A stretch of DNA of 64,000 bases from assembly GCF_001625305.1 (NCBI RefSeq), contig NW_017804120.1, positions 1,477,239 to 1,541,238 on the forward strand, given 5' to 3'. Below the pieces are notes generated by a model that had not been told where the DNA came from, ran no database searches, and saw nothing but the letters and a program-made list of their open reading frames with translations. The translations under genes were made by a program, and so were the position numbers. Below are positions 53,920 through 64,000 of the stretch, piece by piece; the stretch's first letter is position 1; every line of letters begins with the position of its first letter. Origin of the DNA: Branchiostoma belcheri. Lineage: Eukaryota > Chordata > Leptocardii > Amphioxiformes > Branchiostomatidae.

Positions 53920-54975
53920 TGAGGTGCGGGATATTTACAGCAGTGACGTCACGCTATGATGCAATCCAACAGGTCAAAGGTCAGATGACTCCAACTGTTT
54001 TGAATGTTAGGCGGTCTTCAGTTTGTCAAGATCCTCGGCAAAAACGGCTGCACGGTGGGTTATTTCAGCAATTAATTGTGTTTTTAAGTTCCATAGTATA
54101 AAAACACACCGTTTTAGATAGAAGGGATATGCATAATAGTATTTTATGGTGAGAAATAGAGAAAAATTGTGGGGGGGGGCGAAAGTCTTTTGCATTGCGA
54201 GTGTTTTTATAAAGTGTATGAGTTTTCAACGATTTGTCGCACTTTCTTTTTCTAATTAAGAGATATTCTATATTATTAGAATAGAGGAGGTAACTTGAAA
54301 AATTCATTGCATGTAATTAAGTTAGTATCTAGTGTGTATTACAAGGGGAGGGGGGCGTGTACCAACACCAATGAGCTGAGTCATAACTATTTGGAGCTGT
54401 GACAGTGCAGTTTAATCATTACCTTCTTGTGTTGCCATGTTTTGGGAGAGAACAGTAGTCAACAACTACCTCAGAATCTGCAGATGTAAGCTATATGCAA
54501 TATAAAATGCATTATATGCTGGCCACTAGTACTGAAAATATGTCACATCCAAGAGCAAAAGGAAAGCTAGGTAATCATCTTCATCTATGTTGAGTGACGA
54601 AATACTGTAGGTTTAAAAAGCATGTCAACAGAAAGTACTGCACCTGCGTGAAACCCCAATTTTTCACGGTTTTCGTTGGATTTTTGGTCAACGTTGAATC
54701 AGAATTTTTTCTATCTTTTCCGACATAACATTTGAAAACTACATACAGGATGTTAACCTTAATGCGTGAATACGACCTTATTATATATGAGACGTTCTGC
54801 CAAAGTGCTATGCGCAGTACATATGCGATTTGCGCAGGTGCAGTACATTCTGCTGACGTGCTGGTTCAAAAACTGTTAAGAAATCGAAAATACATGTAGA
54901 ATTTTAGGATCACAAGTCAATAACCATGCCATCTTGTACTGTTGTAGTAATAAGTTGCATTTTTTCATTGAAACC
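53920..54975. other. Upstream region of FBXW9, no recognised feature
   Basis: AT-rich DNA with no clear TATA box or CpG island. The promoter or a 5'UTR exon could lie here. Confidence 0.3.
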
Positions 54976-55072
54976 TTTTCTGTGTTCACAGGTTGATGAC
55001 AGAGATGTTAACTTCCTAAAACACAAACAAACAAACAAACAACTTCCTACAAAAACCTGAAACCTCCCAGCC
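54976..55072 (+). promoter_or_regulatory. Candidate FBXW9 5'UTR with upstream splice acceptor
   Basis: A pyrimidine-rich tract ending TGTTCACAG at 54983-54991 looks like a 3' splice site, so part of the 5'UTR may come from an upstream exon that could not be placed. It is followed by a leader containing four AAAC units (55021-55043) and then the ATG at 55073 in context AGCCATGG, a strong Kozak match. Confidence 0.4.
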
Positions 55073-55574
55073 ATGGAGCCCAACCAGAGCGCAGCGACAC
55101 CCGAGCCCCCCTCCCCCACATCCGCAACTTCAGACGACAACGGTTCGCCAGACTCCAGTCCGGAGATGAACTTTGACCCTGACGCTGCCGACCTAACCCT
55201 CCCGCTGACCCCGTGTTGGGCGGTAAGCGATAGCCACAGCCCGCCCCCCTCCCCCTCTCAACTCAACCGAACTCTCACCTCCCCACTCGAAGCTCTAGCT
55301 TTAAACAACACCGCAAGTTCTATCTCTTCCCTACACGGGTCACTAAACGCTAGTCTCAGCCCTCCCCCCTCCCCGTGTGGACTCCCCCTAACGTTAGAGA
55401 ACCTCCCCCCTGAACTACTGCTGCACATCCTGTGGTATCTGGAGTCCAAGTTCATCGTGTGCGTGCTCGGACGGGTCAGCAAGTTCTTCCACGCGCTGGT
55501 GTCGGAACCGATCACGTGGAAAATCCGGATGGGGAAACGCTGGCCGCGGGGGCAGCAGTACCCACCCATGGAAG
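55073..55574 (+). CDS. FBXW9: FBXW9 exon 1: Ser/Pro leader and F-box
   Basis: This exon encodes residues 1-167 and ends after the first base of codon 168 with donor GGTAGG. The leader has many Ser-Pro pairs, possible proline-directed kinase sites (inference). The F-box helices run LPPELLLHIL to WKIRM. The exon is clearly GC-richer than the flanking DNA, as expected for coding sequence in an AT-rich genome. Confidence 0.93.
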
Positions 55575-58500
55575 GTAGGGGGCACTGTTGTCAAAGCTAC
55601 TCTGAACTACACTTTGTAATTAGAATGTAGTTTATACAATGAAGAGAGAGCTGAGCTTTATAAACTATTGCAATGTATGTTTCCCCATTTCATACATCTT
55701 AGCAACACAGATAAGGTCATATTTCTAATGGCTTTAGACAAACCTTCGATTATAAAACACATCTGTACTTATATCTACATCGTTACTAAGAAGCGAGAAG
55801 AAGCCAAATTATCGTAATTATTAGACTATATGTCCATAGTACATAGAATTAGTACTAGCTTATACATTGTATATATATATTCATTGCAAACTGTGATGTC
55901 TTTCCTGAGACCTGTACTGAACCCAGTGGGTATTTGCATACAATAAAGGTCTTCACTCATTCATTCATTCATTGAAACTTCTAAATTTCTACTCAAGTCA
56001 GGACTCAAAATTTACACCTGCAACTTGCAGAATAATTCTTACCTCCATATTTGGGGATGAGGCTTTTTTTTTACAAAACTGCAAGAAGGCAGTGAGAGAG
56101 TACGGAAGGATGTATATTTCTAGAACCATAAAATCTCTGGTATCTTGTTTGACATTGCAGAAAAAGCTAAAAAGTTACGGGCTTGGTATAATAAAAAATC
56201 ACAGCAAAGTACATGTATACATACATACATATAACGTTATATGTGTATTTTGTATAGTTCCAGATGACTTTAACTGGCAGCAGGCCTGTATGGAGAGAGA
56301 GGAGACAGACAGACTCTGGTCAGACCCGAAGGAAAACATTCACCACTTCACTCTGGACGGGCACTTCGCTACTGTGGATGCTGTGCATCTCATTCAGGTA
56401 TGTATACATACAAATGTAGAATCGTAGTAAAACGTTAATTTTTATTCCAACACACAGTTTACAGAGAAATAAAAATTTTCAGCGACCACTGTCGCCTTCA
56501 TCAGGATAATTAATGACCAATCACTTCACAAAGTGATCTCGCGAGAGTTACGGTTTACAAACACGTGACCTTATTCACACGAGACTTTACTGATACGTGA
56601 CGTAAGCAATTGATCATAAGTGCCAGGGAGTTTATATCATCCACCATCTCTATTAAGTGAAGGCTGATATAAACTCCCTGGCACTTTTGATCAATTGCTT
56701 ACGTCACGTATCAGTAAAGTCTTGTGTGAATAATGTCACGTGTCTGTAAACGTAACTCTCGCGAGATCACTTTGTGAAGTGATTGGTCATTAGTTATCCT
56801 GATAAAGGCGACAGTGGGTCACTGAAAATTTGATCTCTCTGTAAATTGTGTGTTGGAATAAAGTTTAACGTTTTACTATGATTACTACCAACACAGATGA
56901 ACTTTCATGATATGTAGAGTCTGTCATAGTAACTTCAGGGTGTTTTCACTTATAAACTTTCTATCTAACAATAAAGCAGATTGTTTTGTAAGTTTATGTA
57001 TTGTTTAATGTCACATTGTGTTGGTTTCATTGTTTTCATGTGTAACTTGTTGTCACGTACAGGGCATGCCTGAAAAGCAGTGTTTTAAATAGCACTGAGG
57101 TCTCTACCCTGTATAAATAAAACAGAAATGAAAATAAAAATAAAATAAAAATAAGGTGCTGATGGCCATGTTGTTGTCCAATTTGCATTTCAGTGGGCTG
57201 TAGCTGAAGTGTAAAAACATAATTTTTGTATTATGTCCAACAGAATGGCACCATGTGTGTATCTGGGTCCAGAGACAGGACTGCTAAGATTTGGGACCTG
57301 TCCAAGTTGACCGCGGGGGAGCCTGTTCCTACTGACGCTGTGGTCAAGTCACTGGAAGAACACAAGGTATGTGGGGAGAAAAATTTGGTTAGGGCCTTTG
57401 GCCCGATTTACATGTACACGGGGCGAAAATATAATTTGCCTTGCATACACTTTGTGCGACAGATTTTTTAATCTCCTATAAGCTCCTATAAGGTCAAATT
57501 CGTGCACATCCGTCTGTAGTTCTCAAATGTAATGTCGGACAAAATATCGTCTGCAACATGGAAAATTCTGATGCATTGTTGATCAAACATCCAACAAAAC
57601 TGTGAAAAATGCACGTTTTGTGCAGGCGCAGTACGTTCTGCCGACGTGCCCTCATTTTGAATGTTTTGGCGCCCCAGAAATGATATAAATGACTTTTGTC
57701 TCCTATATAGGGATGGGTGTGGTGTCTGTCCTCATTGGACAACGCCCTGTGCACGGGATCATGGGATACCGCCATCAAACTGTGGGATTTGAACGCCAAC
57801 TGTCAGCTCATCACGTCTATCAAGGAGCGCTCCGCCATACTGTGTACAGAGATGTTGCCAGACATTCTCATTGCTGGAAGCTACGACAAGCGTATTTCTA
57901 TTTATGATGTCAGGGGTAGGTGTTATGATTATCCATCATCTGTGATTGCAGATATTGCTTACCTTAAGTTACATTGTTAAAGTTAAAGTTAAAGACCCTT
58001 CCCGCATCAAGTGACGCATAGGGCAGCGCCCATCTCATTAGCCCTGGGCCACACACAGCAGTCACTACAGCAGGGGGCTAGTCCACTGGTAGTGGTGTGT
58101 GTTTAACTCCCATACTATTTCCCTAACGCTGAGTGCTAAGCAGAGAAAGCCGTATGTACCATTTTTAAAGTCTTTGGTATGAATGTACATACCTAGGGTA
58201 TGTTGCAGTAAAAATATCTTTAAGCACACTTATATTTCTTAAGGTGGCGATATTATGGACCCTGGTGATATTATGAACACAGATGTTACAAAGTATCTTT
58301 TATATTATTATCATTATATCTGAGAACAATTTTTTTTGACACAGCGGACTACCAGCCAATCACGACTCTCCGTCAGCACCAGAAGCCAGTGCTGTGTGTA
58401 GCAGCAGACTCAGACTACATCATCAGCTGTAGTGAGGACAGGACTGTGAAGGTTTGGGACAGACGTGCGTGTCAGGTCTACAAGACCATACAGGTGTGGC

Positions 58501-60772
58501 CAGATGTCTTTTGGAAAGAAAGGTTGTGTTTCCTGTTTCAGTCCTGAAAAAATTAGGGTCAGTAGGTTAAAGGATTTTTATGTTTACCAAAGGAAAACAT
58601 ACTGTTTTTGCTCTGTTTCTTCTTCTTTTCCAAACACTGACCTCTGACCTGATCAATGACCTGAACCAGACTGTCTCTCACCATGGTAACTGGTGTTGGG
58701 TTACATCATGTTGCAATTTTATAGTAGGAGGGATTTAGACTGCTGTCACCATATATGTGAATGTGTTTGAGTAAAAATTAGCAGAGCAGACCATATGCAA
58801 GAGTAAACATTGCTTTGCAAATGTTACCTTAAAGTTTCTAGTTTTTGTAGTGAGATACATTTTTGTTGTTTCTGCCTTAGTTGGAGAAGTTCTGTATGTC
58901 CATGTGGTATGGACAGGGGATGTTACTGTTGGGAGACAGAAGAGGACAGATACACATGTACAGTACTGGGGACGGCGGCTTTGAAGAAATCGAAGTAAGT
59001 ACTACTGTAATTCCTGATTTTTTTTGCAATACTTTTATGTTCGTGTTTTTTACAGTCACTTCTTTACTGTTAGAAATAATTCACTGACTTTTTTTTGTGC
59101 ACCTGCCCCCACTTTGAACATGTAGTTTCGTGAAGACCTCCATTTTTGCTACCGCAAACATAAAGTGAATTACAATATTCAGTTCAAAAAGCTGGACATT
59201 TTTTGTGGTGAACTTGAATTACTAGTACATTCCATGATGCACACAATGCAAATTTGGTGCTTACATTTACATTTTACTTCCAGACCATTGAGGCTCATGG
59301 CAACAAAGTGACAGGCGTCCACTACACACTAGGAGGACTTTATACCTGTTCTACTGACAAAACTATCAAGGTAGGTCTCCCAATAGGTTCCAAAGGGTTC
59401 CAACCAATGAGATGTCTCCAATATCCACCAATGAAATGCCACCAAGTCCTTCCGCCAATGAAATGCCACCAAGTCCTTCCACCAATGAAATGCCACTAAG
59501 AGCTTCCACCAATGAAATGCCACCAAGTCCTTCCGCCAATGAAATGCCACCAAGTCCTTCCACCAATGAAATGCCACCAAGTCCTTCCACCAATGAAATG
59601 CCACCAATTGCTTCCACCAATGAAATGCCACCAAGTGCTTCCACCAATGAAATGCCACCAAGTGCTTGCACGTAAATGTTATTTACTATTTATATTCCAC
59701 CAAAATGTTGCCAACAAGTAATGAGATGGTACCAAAGTGACCATACTAGATAACATGCCTTCTAGTTGTACTTGAATGAGGTGTGGTGCAGACTACTGTG
59801 ATTATGCAATGAAATGGCTTCAGCAACGAAATTTCACTAGAAATGTCCATGTTTTTCACACATTTTCTCCAGGTCCATGAACCATGTAGCCAGCCCAGTG
59901 CTATCTGTACCCTGGCAGAGACAAAAGGGGAGGTGGCTGATGTAAGTTTCACATGTATTTCTATTATACAATATGAGAACATTCATCAGTCAGAATTGTA
60001 TATGATTATGATTGTTAACTCTGAAATTTATATAACGGATCAGTTAAATGCTTGACAAAATAATGAACTTGGATATTATACAGAGTACATAGTTGTTTAT
60101 GCTAATGAGTTAAATTCTTAACTTCAGGGCAGACAGTACTATTAGATCTTGCCATAGGAACACATGCTTAAATACACTATTTCAACACCTCATGAAAGTA
60201 CTTGCCCATACTTCAATCTCAAAAATTTTTCTGCACCAGGTAGCAACAAGGGTCTGATTCCCAAAAATAGAAAGGAAACAGGGGGTCGACCAGCTCAAAT
60301 TCCCGCCACAGCTGATGATAGTAACAAAACCTCAACTTTGACCTACATTTTCCATGGTATCCATCCGCCTGGCCAGACAAGACCTAACCACTCACATCTC
60401 TCACTACGCCCACTAAACTGGTGAAATAAACAAAACTTGACCAATGTAGGAAAGTTTAGACCCTACCTGTGCCTTCCAGCCCAAAAATCTCCAAAATGGA
60501 CCAAAACTTTCAAGAGAAAAAAAGGTTTTCAAAGGTATTAACTAGGCACTACAATCGTGTTCCCATTTTGAGGCCTCTACTGCGCAACGCAAATGTGGTG
60601 TCTGCCCTTTAACCATTGACATAAGTTGAAAGTCAAATACCTTATTTTGTATCTGTGTTGTTATATTTGATAAAATTGAATGTCTTTTATCGCACAGATC
60701 TGTGTCCAGGCTGGTGTCATCGCCAGCGCTCACTCTGACTTCTCAGTAGGGATATGGAGACCTGCCATGTAA
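55073..60772 (+). CDS. FBXW9: F-box/WD40 repeat protein 9 (nine exons)
   Basis: The coding sequence joins 55073-55574, 56258-56397, 57244-57366, 57711-57915, 58345-58493, 58881-58994, 59284-59370, 59873-59941 and 60698-60772. It is 1464 nt (487 residues), every junction is GT-AG, and the frame is kept throughout. Residues 1-108 are a low-complexity Ser/Pro-rich leader with two SPPPSP motifs. Residues about 109-152 are an F-box starting LPPELLLHIL, and about seven WD40 blades fill residues 200-487. F-box proteins bind SKP1 in the SCF E3 ubiquitin ligase while the WD40 propeller binds the substrate. The F-box and the following stretch VPDDFNW match FBXW9 specifically (family recognition from memory). 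The start is the first ATG after a purine-rich leader; a possible 5'UTR acceptor lies at 54990-54991. No canonical AATAAA was seen close after the stop. Confidence 0.93.
55800..55976 (+). mobile_element. Truncated LINE 3' end with ATTC tail (FBXW9 intron 1)
   Basis: The segment ends with ACAATAAAGGTCTTCACTC followed by four tandem ATTC/ATTCA units (55957-55974). A short tandem 3' tail is characteristic of CR1/L2-type LINEs. No coding part is left. Confidence 0.55.
56258..56397 (+). CDS. FBXW9: FBXW9 exon 2: linker and start of blade 1
   Basis: The acceptor is TGTATAG. The two first bases complete a Val codon, giving VPDDFNWQQACMEREE and then GHFATVDAVHLIQ, the first strand of the propeller. 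It ends in phase 0 with donor GTATGT. Confidence 0.93.
56421..56883. mobile_element. 463 bp foldback element in FBXW9 intron 2
   Basis: Arms of about 220 bp (56421-56640, 56665-56883) are near-perfect inverted copies, including GTAAAACGTTA, GATCTCGCGAGAGTTACG and AAGCAATTGATCA, around a 24 nt centre. In the pre-mRNA it would form a long hairpin. Confidence 0.93.
57050..57162 (+). mobile_element. Probable LINE 3' end with A-rich tail (FBXW9 intron 2)
   Basis: A stretch ending CCCTGTATAAATAAAAC is followed by AAAATAAAAATAAAATAAAA repeats. The format (unique 3'UTR, AATAAA-like site, A-rich tail) fits a 5'-truncated LINE. Family assignment is inference. Confidence 0.4.
57244..57366 (+). CDS. FBXW9: FBXW9 exon 3: WD blade 1
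   Basis: Phase 0 to phase 0, 41 codons. It carries a classical WD signature, SGSRDRTAKIWDL, followed by an acidic loop and the start of the next blade (SLEEHK). The donor is GTATGT. Confidence 0.93.
57711..57915 (+). CDS. FBXW9: FBXW9 exon 4: WD blades 2-3
   Basis: The acceptor is CTATATAG. The exon encodes GWVWCLSSLDNALCTGSW through IKLWDLN (blade 2) and LIAGSYDKRISIYDVR (blade 3). It ends one base into a codon with donor GTAGGT; the split codon GCG is completed by exon 5. Confidence 0.92.
57979..58205. repeat. Dispersed repeat family N copy 2 (FBXW9 intron 4)
   Basis: AAAGACCCTTCCCGCATCAA, GGGCAGCGCCCATCTC, GGGCCACACAC and GTTTAACTCC. More complete than 8270-8468. Confidence 0.55.
58345..58493 (+). 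CDS. FBXW9: FBXW9 exon 5: WD blade 4
   Basis: It encodes ADYQPITTLRQHQKPVLCVA and ISCSEDRTVKVWDRR, a full WD blade ending in a WD dipeptide. The acceptor is GACACAG. The donor GTGTGG is weaker than those of the other exons. Confidence 0.92.
58517..58862. mobile_element. Family D fragment and hairpin-ended element (FBXW9 intron 5)
   Basis: GTTGTGTTTCCTGTTTCAGT at 58523-58542, then an inverted TTTGC-family element. TATGTTTACC...AAACATACTGTTTTTGC marks its 3' hairpin (58579 on) and GTAAACATTGCTTTGCAAAT with TTTCTAGTTTTT its 5' end. Confidence 0.7.
58881..58994 (+). CDS. FBXW9: FBXW9 exon 6: WD blade 5
   Basis: Thirty-eight codons in phase 0, LEKFCMSMWYGQGMLLLGD and then RRGQIHMYS. The final WD is replaced by MYS, a common degenerate blade end. 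The donor is a consensus GTAAGT. Confidence 0.92.
59003..59180. mobile_element. TIR element in FBXW9 intron 6
   Basis: TACTGTAATTCCTGATTTTT and AAAGTGAATTACAATATT ends, as at 35933 and 47014. It begins 9 bp after the exon 6 border. Confidence 0.6.
59284..59370 (+). CDS. FBXW9: FBXW9 exon 7: WD blade 6
   Basis: Twenty-nine codons, TIEAHGNKVTGVHYTLGG and then LYTCSTDKTIK. The donor GTAGGT is followed 40 nt later by a 27 bp minisatellite. The exon frame stays open into the intron up to a TAA at 59497-59499, so intron retention would add 42 residues before stopping. Confidence 0.92.
59410..59672. repeat. 27 bp minisatellite in FBXW9 intron 7
   Basis: About nine and a half units of CCACCAATGAAATGCCACCA-AGTCCTT. 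Because 27 is a multiple of 3, several frames on both strands stay open (STNEMPPSP or MKCHQVLPP repeats). Confidence 0.97.
59673..60697. other. Rest of FBXW9 introns 7-8
   Basis: Apart from exon 8 (59873-59941), 59673-60697 holds no recognised repeat or gene. 60164-60424 is an open frame without coding character. Confidence 0.3.
59873..59941 (+). CDS. FBXW9: FBXW9 exon 8: loop and start of blade 7
   Basis: Twenty-three codons, VHEPCSQPSAICTLAETKGE. The acceptor is TTCTCCAG and the donor is a consensus GTAAGT. It lies between blades 6 and 7. Confidence 0.9.
60698..60772 (+). CDS. FBXW9: FBXW9 exon 9: last blade and stop
   Basis: Twenty-four codons and TAA. ICVQAGVIASAHSDFSVGIW followed by RPAM closes the propeller with a final IW motif. 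The acceptor is TCGCACAG. The 3'UTR begins with an AACAAC-rich stretch. Confidence 0.92.
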   Translation: MCVQAGVIASAHSDFSVGIWRPAM

Positions 60773-61044
60773 ACAACAACATCAACAAAAACAACAAAAA
60801 CATCAATCAAAATTATAGATCCTTGTTCTTGTGTACCTGTCACAATTGATTCTCATATTACACACACTTTGATGTGTTTATAAGCTGCTGATTTACCAAG
60901 CGTTTTTGTTGTCGTTTATTATAAACAAAATGAACATTGTACTAAAACAAGTAATAGCAAGTCTGTTTTGTATTGTTCACTAGTGTGATTGTACTCAAGG
61001 CATGGCTCAATGAAAAATAATATAGAGACAATCTGATAGTAACA

Positions 61045-61326
61045 GGTTTTTACTTTTTATTACATGTATGTTTACTGAAGGAAAACATATTGTTTTTGCT
61101 CAGTTTCTTCTTCTCCAAACAAATAAGGTCAATGACCTGAACCAGACATCTGTCACCATGGTAACTGGTGTTGGGTTACATCATGTTGCAGTTTTATAGC
61201 AGGAGGGATTTAGACTCCTGTCTGACCATATATATGAATGTGTTTGAGTAAGAATTAACAGAGCAGACCATATGTGAAGGTAAACATTATGCATTTGCTT
61301 TGCAAATGTTTTGTTTCTAGTTACTA
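61045..61326. mobile_element. Hairpin-ended element, TTTGC family, inverted
   Basis: Its 5' end is at the right: AACTAGAAACAAAACATTTG on the minus strand with a CATTTGC-AAA-GCAAATG hairpin and ATGTTTACC. Its 3' end is AAAAACAATATGTTTTCCTT and CAGTAAACATA. ATGTTTAC matches the inverse of the 3' arm. Confidence 0.8.
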
Positions 61327-61384
61327 AAAAAAGAATTATCCTCAGAATGACAAGACAAACTACCCAAGACATTTTTTTTGGGGG

Positions 61385-61404
61385 NNNNNNNNNNNNNNNN
61401 NNNN
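61385..61404. other. Assembly gap (20 N)
   Basis: Twenty undetermined bases after GGGGG; probably a placeholder gap of unknown length. Confidence 1.
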
Positions 61405-61825
61405 GGCTATTATGTTTTTATCAATTTCAATCAATTCATTCCAAATGGAATGGCTCTGATAAATAAGTTTGATAGAATTAATATATGTTGTATATATTAA
61501 TATGATTGGCTAAAATACAGTAAGCCAGTATACATAAATCTATTGCTTATGTAAACATTTTTGTGAGTATTCTAAAGTGACATAATTCAGTAAGTTATAC
61601 TGTGCATAATATAAATGGGAAGATACCTTCCCAACAAAAAATTGACTACCGCGGTATATATATTTAAAATTGATATTTTTATTCATGCATAGTGCAGATG
61701 TCAATATTGTCAGTTTAAGAGCGTTAAATATTTCAAATGGTGTGTTTAAAATCTTTGGCATGATGAATTCAATTGTATGTTGTGTGTTGTGGGGTAGTAG
61801 ACTATGTAACTACATGTATGCCTAA
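61405..61825. other. No recognised feature
   Basis: AT-rich; no gene or repeat recognised. Confidence 0.25.
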
Positions 61826-62196
61826 GGCCACACCAATTTAATTTGTTGCTTCTCGGATTTTTTCAGAAAAAATATGAAGCGACAGGGCGAAATAGAAAAA
61901 AAAGACCAAGGCACCCCATGGTAGCCGGAAATGTTACGATATGAGCTATGAAGTCAACATACCAGGCTGGTTAATAATCAAAACAATATATTTTGAACTT
62001 TAAATGAAACAAAGTTGCATTGTTACATTGAAAAACTAGGAAGAAGAGGACTTTCTTCAACTGTTTGAGCAAAAATATGCCTTTTATTGTCGATTGTGCA
62101 GTTGATTTAGAACCTAATTTTTTTTTTTTGCAAATCAGAAAAAAAATGGACAGGGCGAACCGAGAAACAACTACATGTAATTAAATTGGTGTGGCC
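61826..62196. mobile_element. Harbinger-like MITE, family A (second subfamily)
   Basis: GGCCACACCAATTTAATTTG and AATTAAATTGGTGTGGCC with TAA on both sides (61823-61825, 62197-62199). Confidence 0.95.
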
Positions 62197-62199
62197 TAA

Positions 62200-62640
62200 A
62201 GTACAAAGGACTAGTAACTAACCAAAGCAGCAGTTAGGTATACACCAAAAGAAAGAAAATGAACATTTTATTAACATATCAGGAATACGGAATAGTACCG
62301 ATATTAACTGAGAGTTTCCGTTACATTGGTAAACCGTGGAGCAGGAAGAAATTTACATGTAAGTACAGAATGGGTTCTGTCCTTGGTGCTGATCGGGACA
62401 TCCGCGATTGTCAGCTGCAGTTTACAGCCAACTTGACAGGTGGCGCTGCAGCACGGGTCATACATGTAAGCAAAACATAGTGTATGATAGTGTATGTCAC
62501 CAGTAGCACGATCGCTGCTTGTATTGGTAAACTGCTGTTATGTCCTTGCTTGAAGTCTTATTATTTCACTACAGTAGTGGTCCGGGCAAATTTATTGAAT
62601 CGAATCAAACCGAATCACATTTTGAATCATGAACGGGACT
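62200..62640. other. Unassigned
   Basis: 62290-62465 is GC-richer with an open plus frame but no recognised domain or confirmed splice sites. Confidence 0.2.
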
Positions 62641-62816
62641 ATAGTCCGTTAGGTTATCCTAGTGTCTATCGAGGTTGGGGCGGGTTCTCTTCGGGGCTAC
62701 ATGAGCTCTTCCCCGCCCGACTCTGCTGCTGGGTTCCCCGGTAGCTTTTGCAGTGTTAGCGAGTACAAGGAACCCCGTTACAAAACGGATAACACCCAGG
62801 TTAGGCTACCAGTTTT
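62641..62816. repeat. Fragment related to the TAGCCTGG element at 63021
   Basis: CGGGGCTACATGAGCTCTTC and CCCGCCCGACTC match 63071-63095, and AGGTTAGGCTACC lies at the right. Confidence 0.5.
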
Positions 62817-63020
62817 CCAATATGTGTGATTTGGGAGAAAACGGCGATTTTCAAAACAATCCGTAGTGTATACTAGTATATGAGCTGATACTATAGTATG
62901 ACATACTATGAACATGTAGTTGAGGAAAATTAAATTACCAAAAAAACACAAGGAGCACAGAAACAACATTGTCACTGCAGAATGTACTGTTATAAAGTGG
63001 AACAGGCAGAATTTCATATA

Positions 63021-63292
63021 TAGCCTGGTATCCAGTCTTACGTGGTAGGGACGGGCGCTCCTCGGGGCTGCAGGAGCTCTTCCCCGCCCGCCTGAGCTAG
63101 GTTTCCCGGTGGGTATTTCACGAGAGATTGGTTAGCCCTGTTCGTGTTAAGGCAAATCAAATCCCCAAGCATGCCATCTCTTTTAGCGTAACGGGTCGGC
63201 CTGTTGTACTGGGCGGGGGAAGCTAGTTGGGCCCCCGAAGACACAGCCTGCCTGAACACCCCCAACATCACGTAAGACTGGATACCAGGCTA
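63021..63292. mobile_element. TAGCCTGG palindromic-ended element (272 bp)
   Basis: TAGCCTGGTATCCAGTCTTA and TAAGACTGGATACCAGGCTA ends pair perfectly over about 24 bp (with CGTG/CACG). The end motif TAGCCTGG is shared with the 90 bp palindrome at 12352. Confidence 0.85.
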
Positions 63293-64000
63293 AATTCTAT
63301 ATGGCCTGTACTTTGGAATTAGGGCATGGCGAGACTATAGCTGTAAGCTTGTGGCCTGAACATCTGTTCTGTCTCATCACAAAACGTCACTTTGTGATAA
63401 ATTCGGCGTCATTCTTGCACCGGATCGTGCCTTGTGAACACACGGGGCTGAGACCGGCCGGGCCCGGGACAACTTCAACCCACACCTCCTCGGTAAGGTT
63501 ACCAAAATATCCTTAAAGAACATACAGTCAAATTGAAGTATGCTTATATTGTTTAACTCTTTTTGAAGTGTGTGGTATACGTTTGCATGCGGTGTGACCG
63601 CAAGGACACTCACCTATAAATGAAGCGTGCCAGATTTTTCTTGGCACAAAAATCGCTTAGTTTTAAAAGCAGGCTTGGGCTTGCATGTGGTCATGAAAAG
63701 GATATACAACGATATTTTCTTTATTATCAAAAGTTTGACAGATTCACATGAAAGAAATGCTGCTTAAAGGGGTTATCAAATGGTGGAATTGTTCTAAAAA
63801 GAACTGTATTTTCTTCCTTCGCCATGTTTTGAGCAAGGAAAGAGACGTACAGTGTATGTAACATGACAGGTTGGCTTAGCCCTTTTAGTAGACCGTCTTT
63901 CAAGATCCATCCGCGGACTACAACTGTCAAACTAAAGCAACTAGCAAAACAATTTCTCCAACTTTATTAACGCACTCATCATTGCTGACTACCATGTATA
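63293..64000. other. Unassigned right edge
   Basis: An open frame 63301-63492 is followed by a donor-like GTAAGG. A first exon of a further gene is possible but no family is recognised. Confidence 0.2.

Noticed and set aside
63301..63492. Possible first exon with donor GTAAGG
   Set aside because: No recognisable protein family and no supporting second exon before the window ends.

Overview
This 64 kb window reads as a piece of animal nuclear DNA, most likely from a cephalochordate (amphioxus, Branchiostoma). It is AT-rich and carries introns with GT-AG borders, a vertebrate-like FBXW9 gene and a gamma-syntrophin gene. It is saturated with short non-autonomous transposons, satellites and 5'-truncated LINE ends. 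The species call is inference from gene content and repeat style; no marker gene proves it. There are two assembly gaps (39744-40525 and 61385-61404) and one isolated ambiguous base (32277).

Protein genes are few. A complete nine-exon gene on the plus strand (CDS 55073-60772, 487 codons plus stop) encodes an F-box/WD40 protein, FBXW9, the substrate-receptor subunit of an SCF ubiquitin ligase. On the minus strand, three small exons (12237-12100, 9837-9808, 9626-9570) join in frame to give the split-PH segment, a 10-codon microexon and the start of the PDZ domain of a gamma-syntrophin, an adaptor of the dystrophin complex. Its first exon and everything downstream of the PDZ start were not found here. 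Two LINE reverse-transcriptase tail fragments (36836-37117 minus, 43176-43561 plus) and three LINE-like 3' ends are also present.

Most of the remaining DNA is repeats. Harbinger-like MITEs with GGCC ends and TTA/TAA target duplications occur about 18 times, in three families. There are hAT-like MITEs with exact 8 bp duplications, TTAA-flanked MITEs, several long-TIR or foldback elements, and tandem arrays with periods of 21, 27, 41, 89, about 170-177 and about 200-245 bp. Because many transposons sit inside other repeats that also have uninterrupted copies in the window, several insertions can be checked against an empty site without any outside data.

The most unusual signal is a group of elements (42468-43178, 51712-52536, 31623-31870, 61045-61326 and relatives) that start with AAC(T/A)AGAA and end with AAAACAATA-like sequence followed by a hairpin. 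The hairpin sequence differs completely between families, yet a 13-14 nt motif near the 5' end of each element exactly matches the right arm of that element's own hairpin. This looks like a Helentron-type (rolling-circle) non-autonomous system with family-specific self-matched ends.
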